Positions 17,406-26,148 are shown, counted from the stretch's first letter. The stretch is DNA of 64,000 nucleotides from Sphingobium fontiphilum (GCF_014196635.1 NZ_JACIEB010000004.1:1-64000); one strand, 5' to 3'. The notes: generated by a model from the letters alone, not told the origin. A program made the numbers and translations.

Positions 17406-17718
17406 CAGGCTTTCCCCAGTGCCTTTTCACGGTGTTTCGTGCGCGCACACGGCCCGGCGCCGCAATGCGTCCGTCACGCCCGTTTCGCTTGTCTATGCGT
17501 TTGCGGGATAGCATACCGTCCTTGCGCTTGCATGCGCCCTCGCTTGACGGACAGTCTGTTAGTGGCCGGGCTGTTAGTGGCCGGGGCGATTTCGGCCTAC
17601 CGTCGGAGGGGCCCAAAATGCGCGCCGGGGCATAGGAAGGCATGATTCCACACGATCCGTAATTTCATGCATGAAAATGGCTTCCCGGCGTCCAGCGGGG
17701 TTCACGAAGGAGAGAGAT
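17406..17718. promoter_or_regulatory. Divergent control region with AT-rich palindrome before glcD
   Basis: This gene-free stretch separates the Rieske gene (minus) from the glcD-like gene (plus). It contains a 15-bp tandem repeat (17556-17585), CCTACCGTCGG near 17597, and the perfect 14-bp palindrome TTTCATGCATGAAA at 17663-17676, 42 bases before the glcD start. No textbook -35/-10 pair stands out. Confidence 0.45.
17556..17585. repeat. Perfect 15-bp tandem repeat
   Basis: CTGTTAGTGGCCGGG occurs twice without a spacer (17556-17570 and 17571-17585), midway between the two divergent genes. It could be a duplicated protein-binding site or a simple slippage product. Confidence 0.85.
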
Positions 17719-19212
17719 GTGTCCATCTTGATGCCCGATCCCGATCAGGCGGTGCTGGCCCGCCGTGCCGGGATCGCCGAAGCCTTGCGCGGGATCGTGC
17801 CCGGCGAAGGCGTGATCGACGATCCCGACGCGTTGCGTCCTTATGAATCCGATGGCCTGACCGCTTACCGCCAGCCGCCGATGCTGGTGGTCCTGCCCGA
17901 AACGGTGGAACAGGTATCGGCCGTATTGCGCTGGTGCCATGCCGAAGGGGTGAAGGTGGTGCCGCGCGGTTCGGGCACGTCGCTTTCTGGCGGGGCGCTG
18001 CCGCTGGCCGATGCGGTGCTGCTGGGCATGGGCAAGTTCAAGCGCGTGCTGGCCATCGACTATGACGATCGCGTGGCGGTGGTTCAGCCGGGCGTGACGA
18101 ACCTGGCGATAACGCAGACGGTGGAAGAGCGCGGGTTCTACTACGCGCCAGACCCGTCGAGCCAGATCGCCTGTTCCATCGGTGGCAACGTGGCGGAAAA
18201 CGCCGGCGGGGTGCACTGCCTCAAATATGGGCTGACGACCAATAACGTGCTGGGCGTGGAACTGGTGCTGATGGATGGCGAGATCGTGCGCCTGGGCGGG
18301 CGGCATCTTGATCCGTGCGGGCTGGATCTGCTGGGCGTGATCGTCGGCTCCGAAGGTTTGCTGGGCGTGGTCACCGAAGTGACCGTGCGCATCCTGCCAA
18401 AACCCGAAAGCGCGCGCGCCGTGCTTGTGGGTTTTCCCGATCCCGAAAGCGCGGGCGCCTGCGTGGCGCAAGTCATCGCCGAAGGGATCATCCCGGCGGG
18501 GATGGAAATGATGGACCGCACCGCGATTCATGCCGCCGAGGCTTTCGTCAACGTGGGCTATCCGCTGGATGTCGGGGCATTGCTGATCGTCGAGGTCGAT
18601 GGCCCCGCGGCGGAGTGCGATTATCTGATCGAGGAAATAGCGCGGATCGCGGGCGCGAACGGCGCCGTCACATCGCGTACATCGACCGACGAGCGCGAAC
18701 GCATGGCGTTCTGGGCCGGGCGCAAAGCGGCTTTCCCGGCGGTCGGCCGCATTTCGCCGGATTATTACTGCATGGACGGCACAATCCCGCGCCGCCGCCT
18801 GCCCGAAGTGCTGCGCCGGATGGAACAGCTTTCAGTCGATTACGGGCTTGGCGTGGCCAATGTGTTTCATGCCGGCGATGGCAACCTGCACCCGCTGATC
18901 CTTTACGATGCGAACAAGCCGGGAGAGCTTGAGCGCGCCGAGGCGTTCGGCAACGACATCCTGCGGCTGTGCGTCGAGGTGGGCGGGGTGCTGACCGGCG
19001 AACACGGCGTGGGCATCGAAAAGCGCGATCTGATGCCGGTCATGTTCAGCGAGACCGATCTGCAACAGCAGCAACGCGTGAAATGCGCGTTCGACCCCAA
19101 GCTGCTGCTCAACCCCGGCAAGGTATTCCCAACCCTGCACCGGTGCGCCGAACTTGGCCGCATGCACGTGCATGCCGGGCAAGTGCCGTTCCCCGAACTG
19201 CCGCGCTTCTGA
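17719..19212 (+). CDS. glcD: GlcD-like FAD-linked 2-hydroxyacid oxidase subunit
   Basis: A 497-residue FAD-binding (PCMH-type) oxidase subunit. The FAD domain shows 'VPRGSGTSLSGGALPL' and 'GGNVAENAGGVHCLKYG', and the C-terminal oxidase domain shows 'NVFHAGDGNLHPLI' and 'TGEHGVGIEKRDLM', all diagnostic of the GlcD/D-lactate-dehydrogenase family. The GTG at 17719 follows AAGGAGAG. It overlaps glcE by one base and starts a tightly packed five-gene operon. The complex oxidises glycolate or another (D)-2-hydroxy acid at the membrane, passing electrons toward quinone. Glycolate is the textbook substrate, but a pathway-derived 2-hydroxy acid is possible in this context. Confidence 0.93.
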   Translation: MSILMPDPDQAVLARRAGIAEALRGIVPGEGVIDDPDALRPYESDGLTAYRQPPMLVVLPETVEQVSAVLRWCHAEGVKVVPRGSGTSLSGGALPLADAVLLGMGKFKRVLAIDYDDRVAVVQPGVTNLAITQTVEERGFYYAPDPSSQIACSIGGNVAENAGGVHCLKYGLTTNNVLGVELVLMDGEIVRLGGRHLDPCGLDLLGVIVGSEGLLGVVTEVTVRILPKPESARAVLVGFPDPESAGACVAQVIAEGIIPAGMEMMDRTAIHAAEAFVNVGYPLDVGALLIVEVDGPAAECDYLIEEIARIAGANGAVTSRTSTDERERMAFWAGRKAAFPAVGRISPDYYCMDGTIPRRRLPEVLRRMEQLSVDYGLGVANVFHAGDGNLHPLILYDANKPGELERAEAFGNDILRLCVEVGGVLTGEHGVGIEKRDLMPVMFSETDLQQQQRVKCAFDPKLLLNPGKVFPTLHRCAELGRMHVHAGQVPFPELPRF

Positions 19213-20396
19213 TGGATATGATTATTCCCGGAAGCGCGCAGGATCTGTGCGATGCAGTTGCCGATGCCCTGCGCGAGGGCGCCCGGCTCGAAATCCGTGG
19301 CGGGGGCAGCAAGGCTGCCTTTGGCGCGCCGCGCGATGCGCGGATCGTTTCCATGGCCGCAATGGCGGGCGTGATCGATTATGACCCTGCCGAACTGGTG
19401 CTGACCGTGCGGGCGGGCACGCCACTGGCCGATGTCGAGGCGCTTGTCGCGGGCGAACAGCAGATGCTGGCTTTCGAACCGTTCGACCACGGGCCACTGT
19501 TCGGCGCGCCCGCCGGAGCCGCGACGATCGGCGGGGTGGTGGCCGCGGGCGTTGCCGGATCGCGGCGTGTCACCGCAGGCGGCGCGCGCGATCACCTGCT
19601 GGGCTTCACCGCCGTTTCGGGCCGGGGAGAAACCTTCGTCGCCGGGGCCAGGGTGGTCAAGAACGTGACCGGCTATGACCTGCCCAAGCTGATGGCCGGA
19701 AGCTGGGGGCGGATCGGGGCAATGACCGAACTCACCCTCAAAGTGCTGCCCCGTCCTCGCATGGCGGTGACGGTGGCCATCGAAGGGCTGGATTGCTGCG
19801 CCGCGCATGCGGCCATGGCCCGCGCGCTGGGCAGCCATGCCGATGTGTCGGCGGCGGCGCATGTGCCGAAAGGCCCGGATCGCGCGCGCGCCATCACACT
19901 GTTCCGGCTGGCGGGCTTTCCACCGTCGGTCGAAGCGCGCGCGGCAGTCTTGCCTGTCCTGCTGGCCGATCATGGCGCACTGCGGCGGCTCGATACAACC
20001 GAAGCGGCGGCGCTGTGGCACACGGCAGGCGCCGCCGCCGGCCTTGCGGGCGCGGTGCTGTGGCGGTTGCACCTGCCGCCAGCGGCTGCGCCCGGTGCGG
20101 TTGCCGCGCTGGAGCCGTTTGGCCCGCGCTGGTCGCTCGACTGGGGTGGCGGCCTTGTGTGGCTGGCGCTGGACGATGAAACGCCCGCAGCGGCAGAGCA
20201 GGTGCGGGCCGCCGCCGCGGCGGCCGAGGGCGAAGCGATGCTGGTCCGCGCGCCTGCGTCCTTGCGCGCCGTGGTTCCGGCACAGCACCCGCGCGCACCG
20301 CTGGTCGCCGCGCTGGAGGAACGGGTGCGCCGTGCGTTCGATCCGGCGGGCGTTTTCGAGATCGGCCGGTTCGAAATTGCGCGGTCCGGAGGGTAG
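19212..20396 (+). CDS. glcE: GlcE-like FAD-binding subunit of the hydroxyacid oxidase
   Basis: A 394-residue partner subunit of GlcD. It contains the FAD-binding half ('EIRGGGSKAAFG', 'GAPAGAATIGGVVAAG', 'RGETFVAGARVVKNVTGYDL') and lacks the long oxidase C-terminus, as GlcE does. Its ATG shares bases with the glcD stop (ATGA at 19210-19214), implying translational coupling. The second half is Ala-rich and poorly conserved, ending with the 'AFDPAGVFEIGR' segment typical of the family. It acts with the flanking glcD and glcF products as one membrane-associated complex. Confidence 0.9.
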   Translation: MDMIIPGSAQDLCDAVADALREGARLEIRGGGSKAAFGAPRDARIVSMAAMAGVIDYDPAELVLTVRAGTPLADVEALVAGEQQMLAFEPFDHGPLFGAPAGAATIGGVVAAGVAGSRRVTAGGARDHLLGFTAVSGRGETFVAGARVVKNVTGYDLPKLMAGSWGRIGAMTELTLKVLPRPRMAVTVAIEGLDCCAAHAAMARALGSHADVSAAAHVPKGPDRARAITLFRLAGFPPSVEARAAVLPVLLADHGALRRLDTTEAAALWHTAGAAAGLAGAVLWRLHLPPAAAPGAVAALEPFGPRWSLDWGGGLVWLALDDETPAAAEQVRAAAAAAEGEAMLVRAPASLRAVVPAQHPRAPLVAALEERVRRAFDPAGVFEIGRFEIARSGG

Positions 20397-20399
20397 CCG

Positions 20400-21716
20400 A
20401 TGCAGACCAACTTCACGCCTGAGGCCCTGGCCGATCCGGCCATGCGGGTATCGGAATCGATCATCCGCAAGTGCGTGCACTGCGGGTTCTGCACCGCGAC
20501 GTGCCCCACCTATGTCCTCCTTGGCGACGAACTCGACAGTCCGCGCGGGCGCATTTACCTGATGAAGGACATGCTGGAAAACCAGCGGGCGCCCACCCCC
20601 GAAATCGTCAAGCATGTCGACCGCTGCCTTTCGTGCCTGGCGTGCATGACGACCTGCCCTTCGGGTGTGAACTACATGCATCTGGCCGATCATGCCCGCG
20701 CCTATATCGAAGACCATTACGCCCGGCCCTGGCCGCAGCGGGCATACCGCGCGCTGCTGGCGCTGATCCTGCCGTACACCGGACGGTTCCGCGTCGCGCT
20801 GCGCCTTGCCCCGCTGGCGCGCCCGTTCCTGCCACTGCTGCGCAAGGTCAGGGGCCTGCACCCGATGGCGGCGATGCTGGAGCTTGCTCCGCCCTCGCTG
20901 GCGCCCTTGCCATCGTCCGCGCCTGCGATGACGGCCGGGCCGGTGCGCAAGGGGCGTGTCGCCATCCTGCAAGGCTGCGCCGAGCCTGCGCTGCGGCCGC
21001 AGTTTCGGGCAGCGGCGGTGCGGCTTATCAATCGCTGCGGCTATGACGTGACCTTTGCGGCGGGCGAAGGCTGTTGCGGGGCGCTGGTCCACCATATGGG
21101 CCGCGAAGAGGCCGCGCTGGAATCCGCCCGCAGCAATGTCGATGCCTGGACGCGCGAAATCGCGGCGGGCGGGCTGGATGCCATCGTCATCACGACGTCG
21201 GGCTGCGGGACCACGATCAGGAATTATGGCTTCATGCTGCGCAACGATCCGGCCTATGCGGCAAAGGCGGAACGCGTTTCGGCGCTGGCGTGCGACGTTA
21301 CCGAGTTCCTCGATGGCATCGACATGCCACCGGCGCGCGGAACAGGCTTGCGCGTGGCCTATCACGCCGCCTGTTCGTTGCAGCATGGGCAAAAGGTGAC
21401 CGCTGCCCCGGCCCGCCTGCTGGCGGAGGCGGGCTTTTCCGTCCAGACTCCGGCCGAAGCCCATCTGTGCTGCGGGTCGGCGGGAACCTACAACATCCTG
21501 CAACCCGAAATCGCGGGCCAGCTTGGCGATCGCAAGGCAGCCAATATCGAACGGCTTGGCGCCGATGTGATCGCCACCGGCAATATCGGCTGTGCCATGC
21601 AGATCGGCCAGCGCACGAAAACCCCCGTGGTCCACACGGTTGAACTGCTGGACTGGGCCACGGGCGGCCCGGTGCCGGACGCCTTGCAACATAGTGCATC
21701 GAAAGGATTGGATTGA
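20400..21716 (+). CDS. glcF: GlcF-like iron-sulfur subunit of the hydroxyacid oxidase
   Basis: A 438-residue protein with two N-terminal [4Fe-4S] ferredoxin motifs, Cys25/28/31/35 and Cys76/79/82/86. Two Cys-rich CCG-type domains follow, visible as 'GEGCCGALVHHMG' and 'AHLCCGSAGTYN'. This architecture transfers electrons from the flavin subunits to quinone. It starts 3 bases after the glcE stop and its own stop overlaps the next start. A complete glcDEF set with conserved clusters argues for a functional oxidase. Confidence 0.93.
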   Translation: MQTNFTPEALADPAMRVSESIIRKCVHCGFCTATCPTYVLLGDELDSPRGRIYLMKDMLENQRAPTPEIVKHVDRCLSCLACMTTCPSGVNYMHLADHARAYIEDHYARPWPQRAYRALLALILPYTGRFRVALRLAPLARPFLPLLRKVRGLHPMAAMLELAPPSLAPLPSSAPAMTAGPVRKGRVAILQGCAEPALRPQFRAAAVRLINRCGYDVTFAAGEGCCGALVHHMGREEAALESARSNVDAWTREIAAGGLDAIVITTSGCGTTIRNYGFMLRNDPAYAAKAERVSALACDVTEFLDGIDMPPARGTGLRVAYHAACSLQHGQKVTAAPARLLAEAGFSVQTPAEAHLCCGSAGTYNILQPEIAGQLGDRKAANIERLGADVIATGNIGCAMQIGQRTKTPVVHTVELLDWATGGPVPDALQHSASKGLD

Positions 21717-22144
21717 TGAACCGCATTACCCTGGAACAGGCCAACGCCGTGATTGCCGGCGCCTTTGCCAAGGCGCGCGAAATGGCGCTCAAACCGCTGG
21801 GCGTCGCGGTTCTCGACGCGGGCGGGCACCTGATTGCCTGGCAGCGGCAGGATGGAGCGTCGACCGGGCGCCTGCAACTTGCCGTGGGCAAGGCATCGGG
21901 GGCGCTGTTCCTTGGCATTTCGTCGCGCAAGATCGGCGATATGGCGGGTGAGCGGCCGACGTTTCTGGCATCGCTTGCGCCGATTGCACCGGGAGGCGTG
22001 GTGCCCGCAGCGGGCGGCGTGATCGTGGTTGACGCCAACGGCCACGCCATCGGCGCGGTCGGCATTTCGGGCGACCTGTCCGACAAGGACGAAGCCTGCA
22101 CGCTGGCAGGCATTGCCGCCGCGGGCCTGACCGCGCAGGCTTGA
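21716..22144 (+). CDS. GlcG/HbpS family protein
   Basis: A 142-residue protein of the DUF336 (GlcG/HbpS) family: 'GVAVLDAGGHLIAWQRQDGA' in the first half and 'GGVIVVDANGHAIGAVGISG' in the second, which form the heme/corrinoid- or adduct-binding sheet of this fold. Its start (ATG at 21716) overlaps the glcF stop. GlcG accompanies glcDEF in many bacteria; HbpS relatives bind heme. Its precise role in the oxidase is not established. Confidence 0.85.
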   Translation: MNRITLEQANAVIAGAFAKAREMALKPLGVAVLDAGGHLIAWQRQDGASTGRLQLAVGKASGALFLGISSRKIGDMAGERPTFLASLAPIAPGGVVPAAGGVIVVDANGHAIGAVGISGDLSDKDEACTLAGIAAAGLTAQA

Positions 22145-22160
22145 GCACGGGAGAAGCACG

Positions 22161-22448
22161 ATGGGATATGTTCGCTACTACGCTCTGACCGCACGCGAGG
22201 GCGAAGGTGCGGTCTTGCGCATCGCCATCGAACAGCTTGCCGCAAAGGTCGCCCCGCTTGCCGGGTGCGAAGCGACCGAGTTGTTCGAAGACGCCGCGCA
22301 AGCGGGGCGTTTCGTCTTCCTCGAACGCTGGACATCGGCCGAGGCGCACCAGGAAGGCGGCAAGGTGCTGGGCAAGGAGGCTTTTGCCCCGCTCAAGGCA
22401 GTGCTTGCCGCACCGCCCGAAGCGGCGGCGCTGATACCCTTGGGTTGA
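22161..22448 (+). CDS. Antibiotic-biosynthesis-monooxygenase-like (ABM) small protein
   Basis: A 95-residue ferredoxin-like-fold protein with the ABM pattern: an N-terminal beta strand (VRYYALTAREG), a central 'ATELFEDAAQAGRFVFLERW', then 'SAEAHQEG' with the usual His. ABM proteins act as cofactor-free quinol monooxygenases or as small dimeric detoxifying proteins. It is 16 bases after the GlcG-like gene with a GGGAGAAG ribosome site, closing the operon. It converges on the zinc alcohol dehydrogenase 43 bases later. Confidence 0.78.
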   Translation: MGYVRYYALTAREGEGAVLRIAIEQLAAKVAPLAGCEATELFEDAAQAGRFVFLERWTSAEAHQEGGKVLGKEAFAPLKAVLAAPPEAAALIPLG

Positions 22449-22491
22449 GCGATGTCGGGCGCAGGCCGGTGTCGCTGACCGGTCCGCCCGA

Positions 22492-23517
22492 TCAATGTGG
22501 CCGGATCAGCACCTTGCACTTGGCATTGCGCCCGCGCAGTTCCTCGAACGCGGCGGGGGCCTGTTCCAGCGCCACCACGTCGCTGATCATCGCGCGCGGT
22601 TCGACGTGCCCCTTGTCAAGCGCGCCTGCGGCGATCTCGAACTCGCGCGTGTCGTACATGTTGGTGTAGCGCAGCGTGATTTCCTTGATCATCGCAGGCA
22701 TTGCGGAAAAGGCGTCCGGGGTCCAGCAGAAGCCCGGCGCGGCGATCATCCCGCGCCGCTTGACCGCCGATACGGCCAGATCGAGCGAGCCGGGAACGCC
22801 CGCGCATTCGAACACGATATCCGCCGCGCTGCCCAGCGCCGCAGCCGTCTGTTCGGCAAGGGTGCGGCCTTCTTCGGGCACGATGAAATCGTCAACGCCA
22901 ATCGCGCGGGCCATGGCTTCGCGCCGCCGCGATGTTGCCGCCATCGCCACGCTTTGCGCGCCCGAAAGCCGTGCCCAATAGGCCGCAGCCAGCCCGATCG
23001 CGCCCGCACCGATCACCAGCACGCGGTCGCCGGTGGAAATGCCCGATGCCCGCGCCGCGCGCAGCGAAACGGCCAGCGGTTCGACTAGCGCGCCATCGTC
23101 GAAGCTCAGCGAACCGGGCAGGCGCACGCACCACGCGGGATTGGTGACCAGATATTCGGCATAGCCGCCGCCCGTGCCGAACGATCCGAACATGCGGAAC
23201 TGCGGGCAGGCCATGGCATCGCCGGTCTTGCAGCCGGTACATTCGCCGCACGTCACGAACGGCAGCACCGCCACGCGATCGCCGATGGCGACGCCCTGCG
23301 CCTGTGCGCCCAGCGCCACCACTTCACCTGCAACCTCGTGGCCGGGAATCTCGCCGTCGGCAAAGGAATAGGCATGCCCTTCGGCCATGTGCAGGTCGGA
23401 CCCGCAGATGCCGCAGCGGTGGACCTTGATGACCGCCTGACCGGGGCCGGGCGTGGGATCGGCCACGGTTTCCATCGCCAGCTTGCGGGTCTCGGTCTTG
23501 AACACGGCAGCGCGCAT
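22492..23517 (-). CDS. Zinc-dependent medium-chain alcohol dehydrogenase
   Basis: A 341-residue MDR enzyme of the threonine/sorbitol/butanediol-dehydrogenase type. It has the catalytic zinc region 'CGICGSDLHMAEG', 'GHEVAGEVV', and the structural zinc cysteines in 'CGECTGCKTGDAMAC'. The NAD-binding Rossmann loop is 'VLVIGAGAIGLAA'. It oxidises a secondary or primary alcohol. The TetR gene lies upstream on the same strand, and two copies of the CCTATC motif (23580-23614) occupy the 86 bases between them, so TetR control is likely. Confidence 0.92.
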   Translation of the reverse strand: MRAAVFKTETRKLAMETVADPTPGPGQAVIKVHRCGICGSDLHMAEGHAYSFADGEIPGHEVAGEVVALGAQAQGVAIGDRVAVLPFVTCGECTGCKTGDAMACPQFRMFGSFGTGGGYAEYLVTNPAWCVRLPGSLSFDDGALVEPLAVSLRAARASGISTGDRVLVIGAGAIGLAAAYWARLSGAQSVAMAATSRRREAMARAIGVDDFIVPEEGRTLAEQTAAALGSAADIVFECAGVPGSLDLAVSAVKRRGMIAAPGFCWTPDAFSAMPAMIKEITLRYTNMYDTREFEIAAGALDKGHVEPRAMISDVVALEQAPAAFEELRGRNAKCKVLIRPH

Positions 23518-23546
23518 GGCAGATCACCTTTGTCGGCAGAAGCACG

Positions 23547-23614
23547 GGCCATGCATGGCCGGCTGCTGCCGTGGGCACCCCTATCCGTGGTCTGGCGATC
23601 TGCCTATCGGCGCA
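23547..23614. promoter_or_regulatory. Operator-like motifs before the zinc alcohol dehydrogenase
   Basis: The gap contains a perfect 14-bp palindrome GGCCATGCATGGCC (23547-23560) and two copies of the recurrent motif, CCTATCCG at 23580-23587 and CCTATCGG at 23603-23610. The second overlaps the end of the TetR gene. Confidence 0.45.
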
Positions 23615-24245
23615 GCGCTCGCATAATGAAATCGAGCGCGAAGGCGCGGGTATCGCCAGGGTTCTGCTGCCAGTTCCGCCCGGAATAGCGTTCCAGCATC
23701 TTGGAGGATGACAGGCAGCCGATGGTGATGATCACGCTCATGAACTCAAGCTTGTCACCGTCGATGTCGGCGTTGAATAGCCCCTGCTCCTGGCCGCGTC
23801 GCACCACGTCGGACAAGTGCTCGGCCAGGGTTTTCTGCAAGCGGCGGATCTCGTTGGCCGAACGCAGTTGCGCCCCGCCATGCAGGCTCTGGTCGAGCGA
23901 GACCATGCCCACCAGCGGGTCTTCGGCATAGATGTCGTAAAGCTCTTCAATGTACCGGCGCACGGCGTCTTCCGGCGCCAGTTCCTCGAACGGAATCTGC
24001 AGCAGGCGCTCGTTTGTGGTCAGCGATATGTCTTTCAACAATTCCCAGTAAAGCTCGTCCTTTCCCTTGAAATAGAAATAGACGATCTGCTTGCTGACAT
24101 GGGCGCGGCGGGCAATATGTTCGACCTTGGTCCCGTCGTAGCCATTTGCGCCGAACTCTTCGCGGGCGGCTTCCAGAATGCGGCGGATTGTTGCTGCGGG
24201 ATCGCGCGCGGTGCGCGGGCGCGGGGCGGTTTGGTCATCGGTCAC
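23604..24245 (-). CDS. TetR family transcriptional regulator
   Basis: A 213-residue repressor. The N-terminal helix-turn-helix spans about residues 20-65: 'ILEAAREEFGANGYDGTKVE' followed by 'HVSKQIVYFYFKGKDELY'. An all-helical ligand domain follows that resembles the RutR-type C-terminus. The start is GTG at 24245. It is upstream of the zinc alcohol dehydrogenase on the same strand and is the closest regulator to two copies of the CCTATCGG motif. It is therefore one of the candidates for binding that motif across the region. Ligand unknown. Confidence 0.9.
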   Translation of the reverse strand: MTDDQTAPRPRTARDPAATIRRILEAAREEFGANGYDGTKVEHIARRAHVSKQIVYFYFKGKDELYWELLKDISLTTNERLLQIPFEELAPEDAVRRYIEELYDIYAEDPLVGMVSLDQSLHGGAQLRSANEIRRLQKTLAEHLSDVVRRGQEQGLFNADIDGDKLEFMSVIITIGCLSSSKMLERYSGRNWQQNPGDTRAFALDFIMRALRR

Positions 24246-24430
24246 CGCGCTAGCCTACCAGCAAGCCGGGCGCTGTGCCAGCGGCCGCATGCGATCCTCC
24301 GTCCGCCAATGCTGCAAACCTAAGGCCCTTCCCCGCCACCGGGCAGGTCACGCGCCGCGCAAGTCCTGGCTGTATGGCGCGCGGGCGACGATCAGGGACC
24401 GATCAGGCACAAAGGGATACACCGCAGGCC

Positions 24431-25225
24431 ATGACTTTCAGACCACCATATCAGCCGCAGCTTTCGGGCGGGTGCAACCTGCGCGATCTTGGCGGCCATC
24501 AAACCGCCACCGGGCAGGAAGTGCGCAAGGGGGTGATCTACCGTTCGGGCGTGCTCGCCTACCTTACGCCATCGGACCATTGCTGCCTTGCCCGTTCGCA
24601 GATCCGCGCCATCGTGGACTTGCGCCGCCCCGACGAGATTGCCGAGGAGCCGACGGACTGGAAGTTCCCGGTGCGCCGCTTTGCCTACCGGCTCGATGCT
24701 GAACGCGAGGCGGCGCAGCGCGGATCGCCATGGATGCAATCGGCCACGCCCGATGAGGCGCGCCGGTTCATGCTGCAATCTTACGAATCCATGCACGAAT
24801 GGCTCGCGCAGCCGTTGCGCGCGATCTTCGATGCGGTGCTGGACGAAGACGTGGCCGTGCTGTTCCACTGTTCGGCGGGCAAGGACCGCACAGGTTTTTG
24901 CGCGGCAATCGTGCTGGGCCTGCTCGGCGTGTCGGAAGAAACGATCCTTGCCGAATATGCCTTCACCGACAAGGCGGTGGACTTCGTCGACTTTGCCGCA
25001 CGCCACCGCGCCGCCCGGCTGGGCCTTGCGGTGCGGCTTGACGCCCCCGAAGGCCCCCGCGCGGACGTGATGCGCGTGCTGACCCGCGCCGACCCGGACT
25101 ATCTGCGCGCGGCGCTTGCCGTCGTCACGGGCCGGTACGGTTCGGTCGAGGGTTATGTCCGGCAGGCGCTCGGCCTTGCCCCGGAGCAGATTGCCGCCAT
25201 ACGCTATCAACTGCTCGACGCTTGA
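24431..25225 (+). CDS. Tyrosine/serine protein phosphatase (DSP/PTP superfamily)
   Basis: A 264-residue phosphatase of the bacterial IphP/MptpB-like group. It begins with the family's 'GGCNLRDLGGHQTATGQEV' and carries the P-loop HCSAGKDRTG, with catalytic Cys147 and Arg153. A conserved 'RSGVLAYLTPSD' precedes it. No signal peptide is visible. Its role beside catabolic genes is unclear; such genes are often passengers and may act on lipids or phosphoproteins. It converges on the SDR at 25239 with only 13 bases between stops. Confidence 0.9.
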   Translation: MTFRPPYQPQLSGGCNLRDLGGHQTATGQEVRKGVIYRSGVLAYLTPSDHCCLARSQIRAIVDLRRPDEIAEEPTDWKFPVRRFAYRLDAEREAAQRGSPWMQSATPDEARRFMLQSYESMHEWLAQPLRAIFDAVLDEDVAVLFHCSAGKDRTGFCAAIVLGLLGVSEETILAEYAFTDKAVDFVDFAARHRAARLGLAVRLDAPEGPRADVMRVLTRADPDYLRAALAVVTGRYGSVEGYVRQALGLAPEQIAAIRYQLLDA

Positions 25226-25238
25226 CCGGGCGCCCCGG

Positions 25239-26054
25239 TCAGAACGTATCGACCGGGGGTAGCTCGGGTGCTTCGATTTCGCGCATGTCGGCCATCTGCG
25301 GCTGGTGGGCAAGATGACCGCCATCGACCGAGTATGCCTGCCCGGTGATATATTGTGATTCATCGGCGGCAAGGAACGCCGCCATCGCCGCGATATCGGC
25401 AGGGATTCCGATGCGCGAGGTCAGCGCCTGGCGCTTGATGCGGGCAACCAGCTCGGGGTATTCGGCCAGACTGTCGTTGATGATCGGGCCGGGCAGGATC
25501 GCGTTGCATCGGATGGCCTGACGCCCGTGCTGCGCAGCGACATATTTAGTCAACCCGATTACCGCCGCCTTGGATGTGCCATAGGCGATACGCACGTTGT
25601 CGCCCGCCAGGCCGGAATCCGACGCAGTGTTGATGATCGACCCGCCGCCGTTGCGGATCATGTGCGGGATGGCGTACTTGCAGCCCAGCATCACGCCGCG
25701 CACGTTCACGTTCATCACCAGATCCCAGATTTCGATCGGGATATCGACTGCTGTGCGGTCCTGCAGGTTCACTTCTTTCGAGGTGGCCGCGGCGTTGTTG
25801 AACAGGATGTCGATCTTGCCGAAGCGGGCAATCGTTTCGGCAATGCCGGCTTCGATGGACGCCGCATCGCCGCAATCGAAATGCAGGCCGATCGACCCGC
25901 CGCCAATCCGTTTTGCCGTGTCGGCGGCGCGGCTTTCCATTACATCGGCCACGACCACGGTCGCGCCTTCGGCCACGAACCGTTCGGCAGTGGCCGATCC
26001 CAGCCCTCCGGCTCCGCCGGTGATCAGGGCAATCTTGCCTTCAAGTCTGCGCAT
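25239..26054 (-). CDS. SDR family NAD(P)-dependent oxidoreductase
   Basis: A 271-residue SDR with GGAGGLG (residues 13-19), 'FNNAAAT', 'NTASDSG' and 'YGTSK'. The final 'DGGHLAHQPQMADM' tail places it with the SDRs at 230 and 9644, and the middle 'GDNVRIAYGTSKAAV' is almost the same as at 9644. Start at 26054. It lies 169 bases downstream (minus strand) of the CYP101-like P450, separated by a CCTATCGC site inside an AAGGTT...AACCTT inverted repeat. Oxidation of the P450 product is plausible. Confidence 0.9.
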   Translation of the reverse strand: MRRLEGKIALITGGAGGLGSATAERFVAEGATVVVADVMESRAADTAKRIGGGSIGLHFDCGDAASIEAGIAETIARFGKIDILFNNAAATSKEVNLQDRTAVDIPIEIWDLVMNVNVRGVMLGCKYAIPHMIRNGGGSIINTASDSGLAGDNVRIAYGTSKAAVIGLTKYVAAQHGRQAIRCNAILPGPIINDSLAEYPELVARIKRQALTSRIGIPADIAAMAAFLAADESQYITGQAYSVDGGHLAHQPQMADMREIEAPELPPVDTF

Positions 26055-26148
26055 TTCACTCTCCCGCTCTGTTTCAGGCGCCGCGCCCGGACGGGAGCGG
26101 CATGGGCCTTTTCGGCATCAGGCGGCAGATTGTCATGTGGCGGGCCGA

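Noticed and set aside
18903-21692. Long minus-strand open frame opposite glcE and glcF
   Set aside because: Shadow of the glc operon; no family features and no plausible ribosome site.
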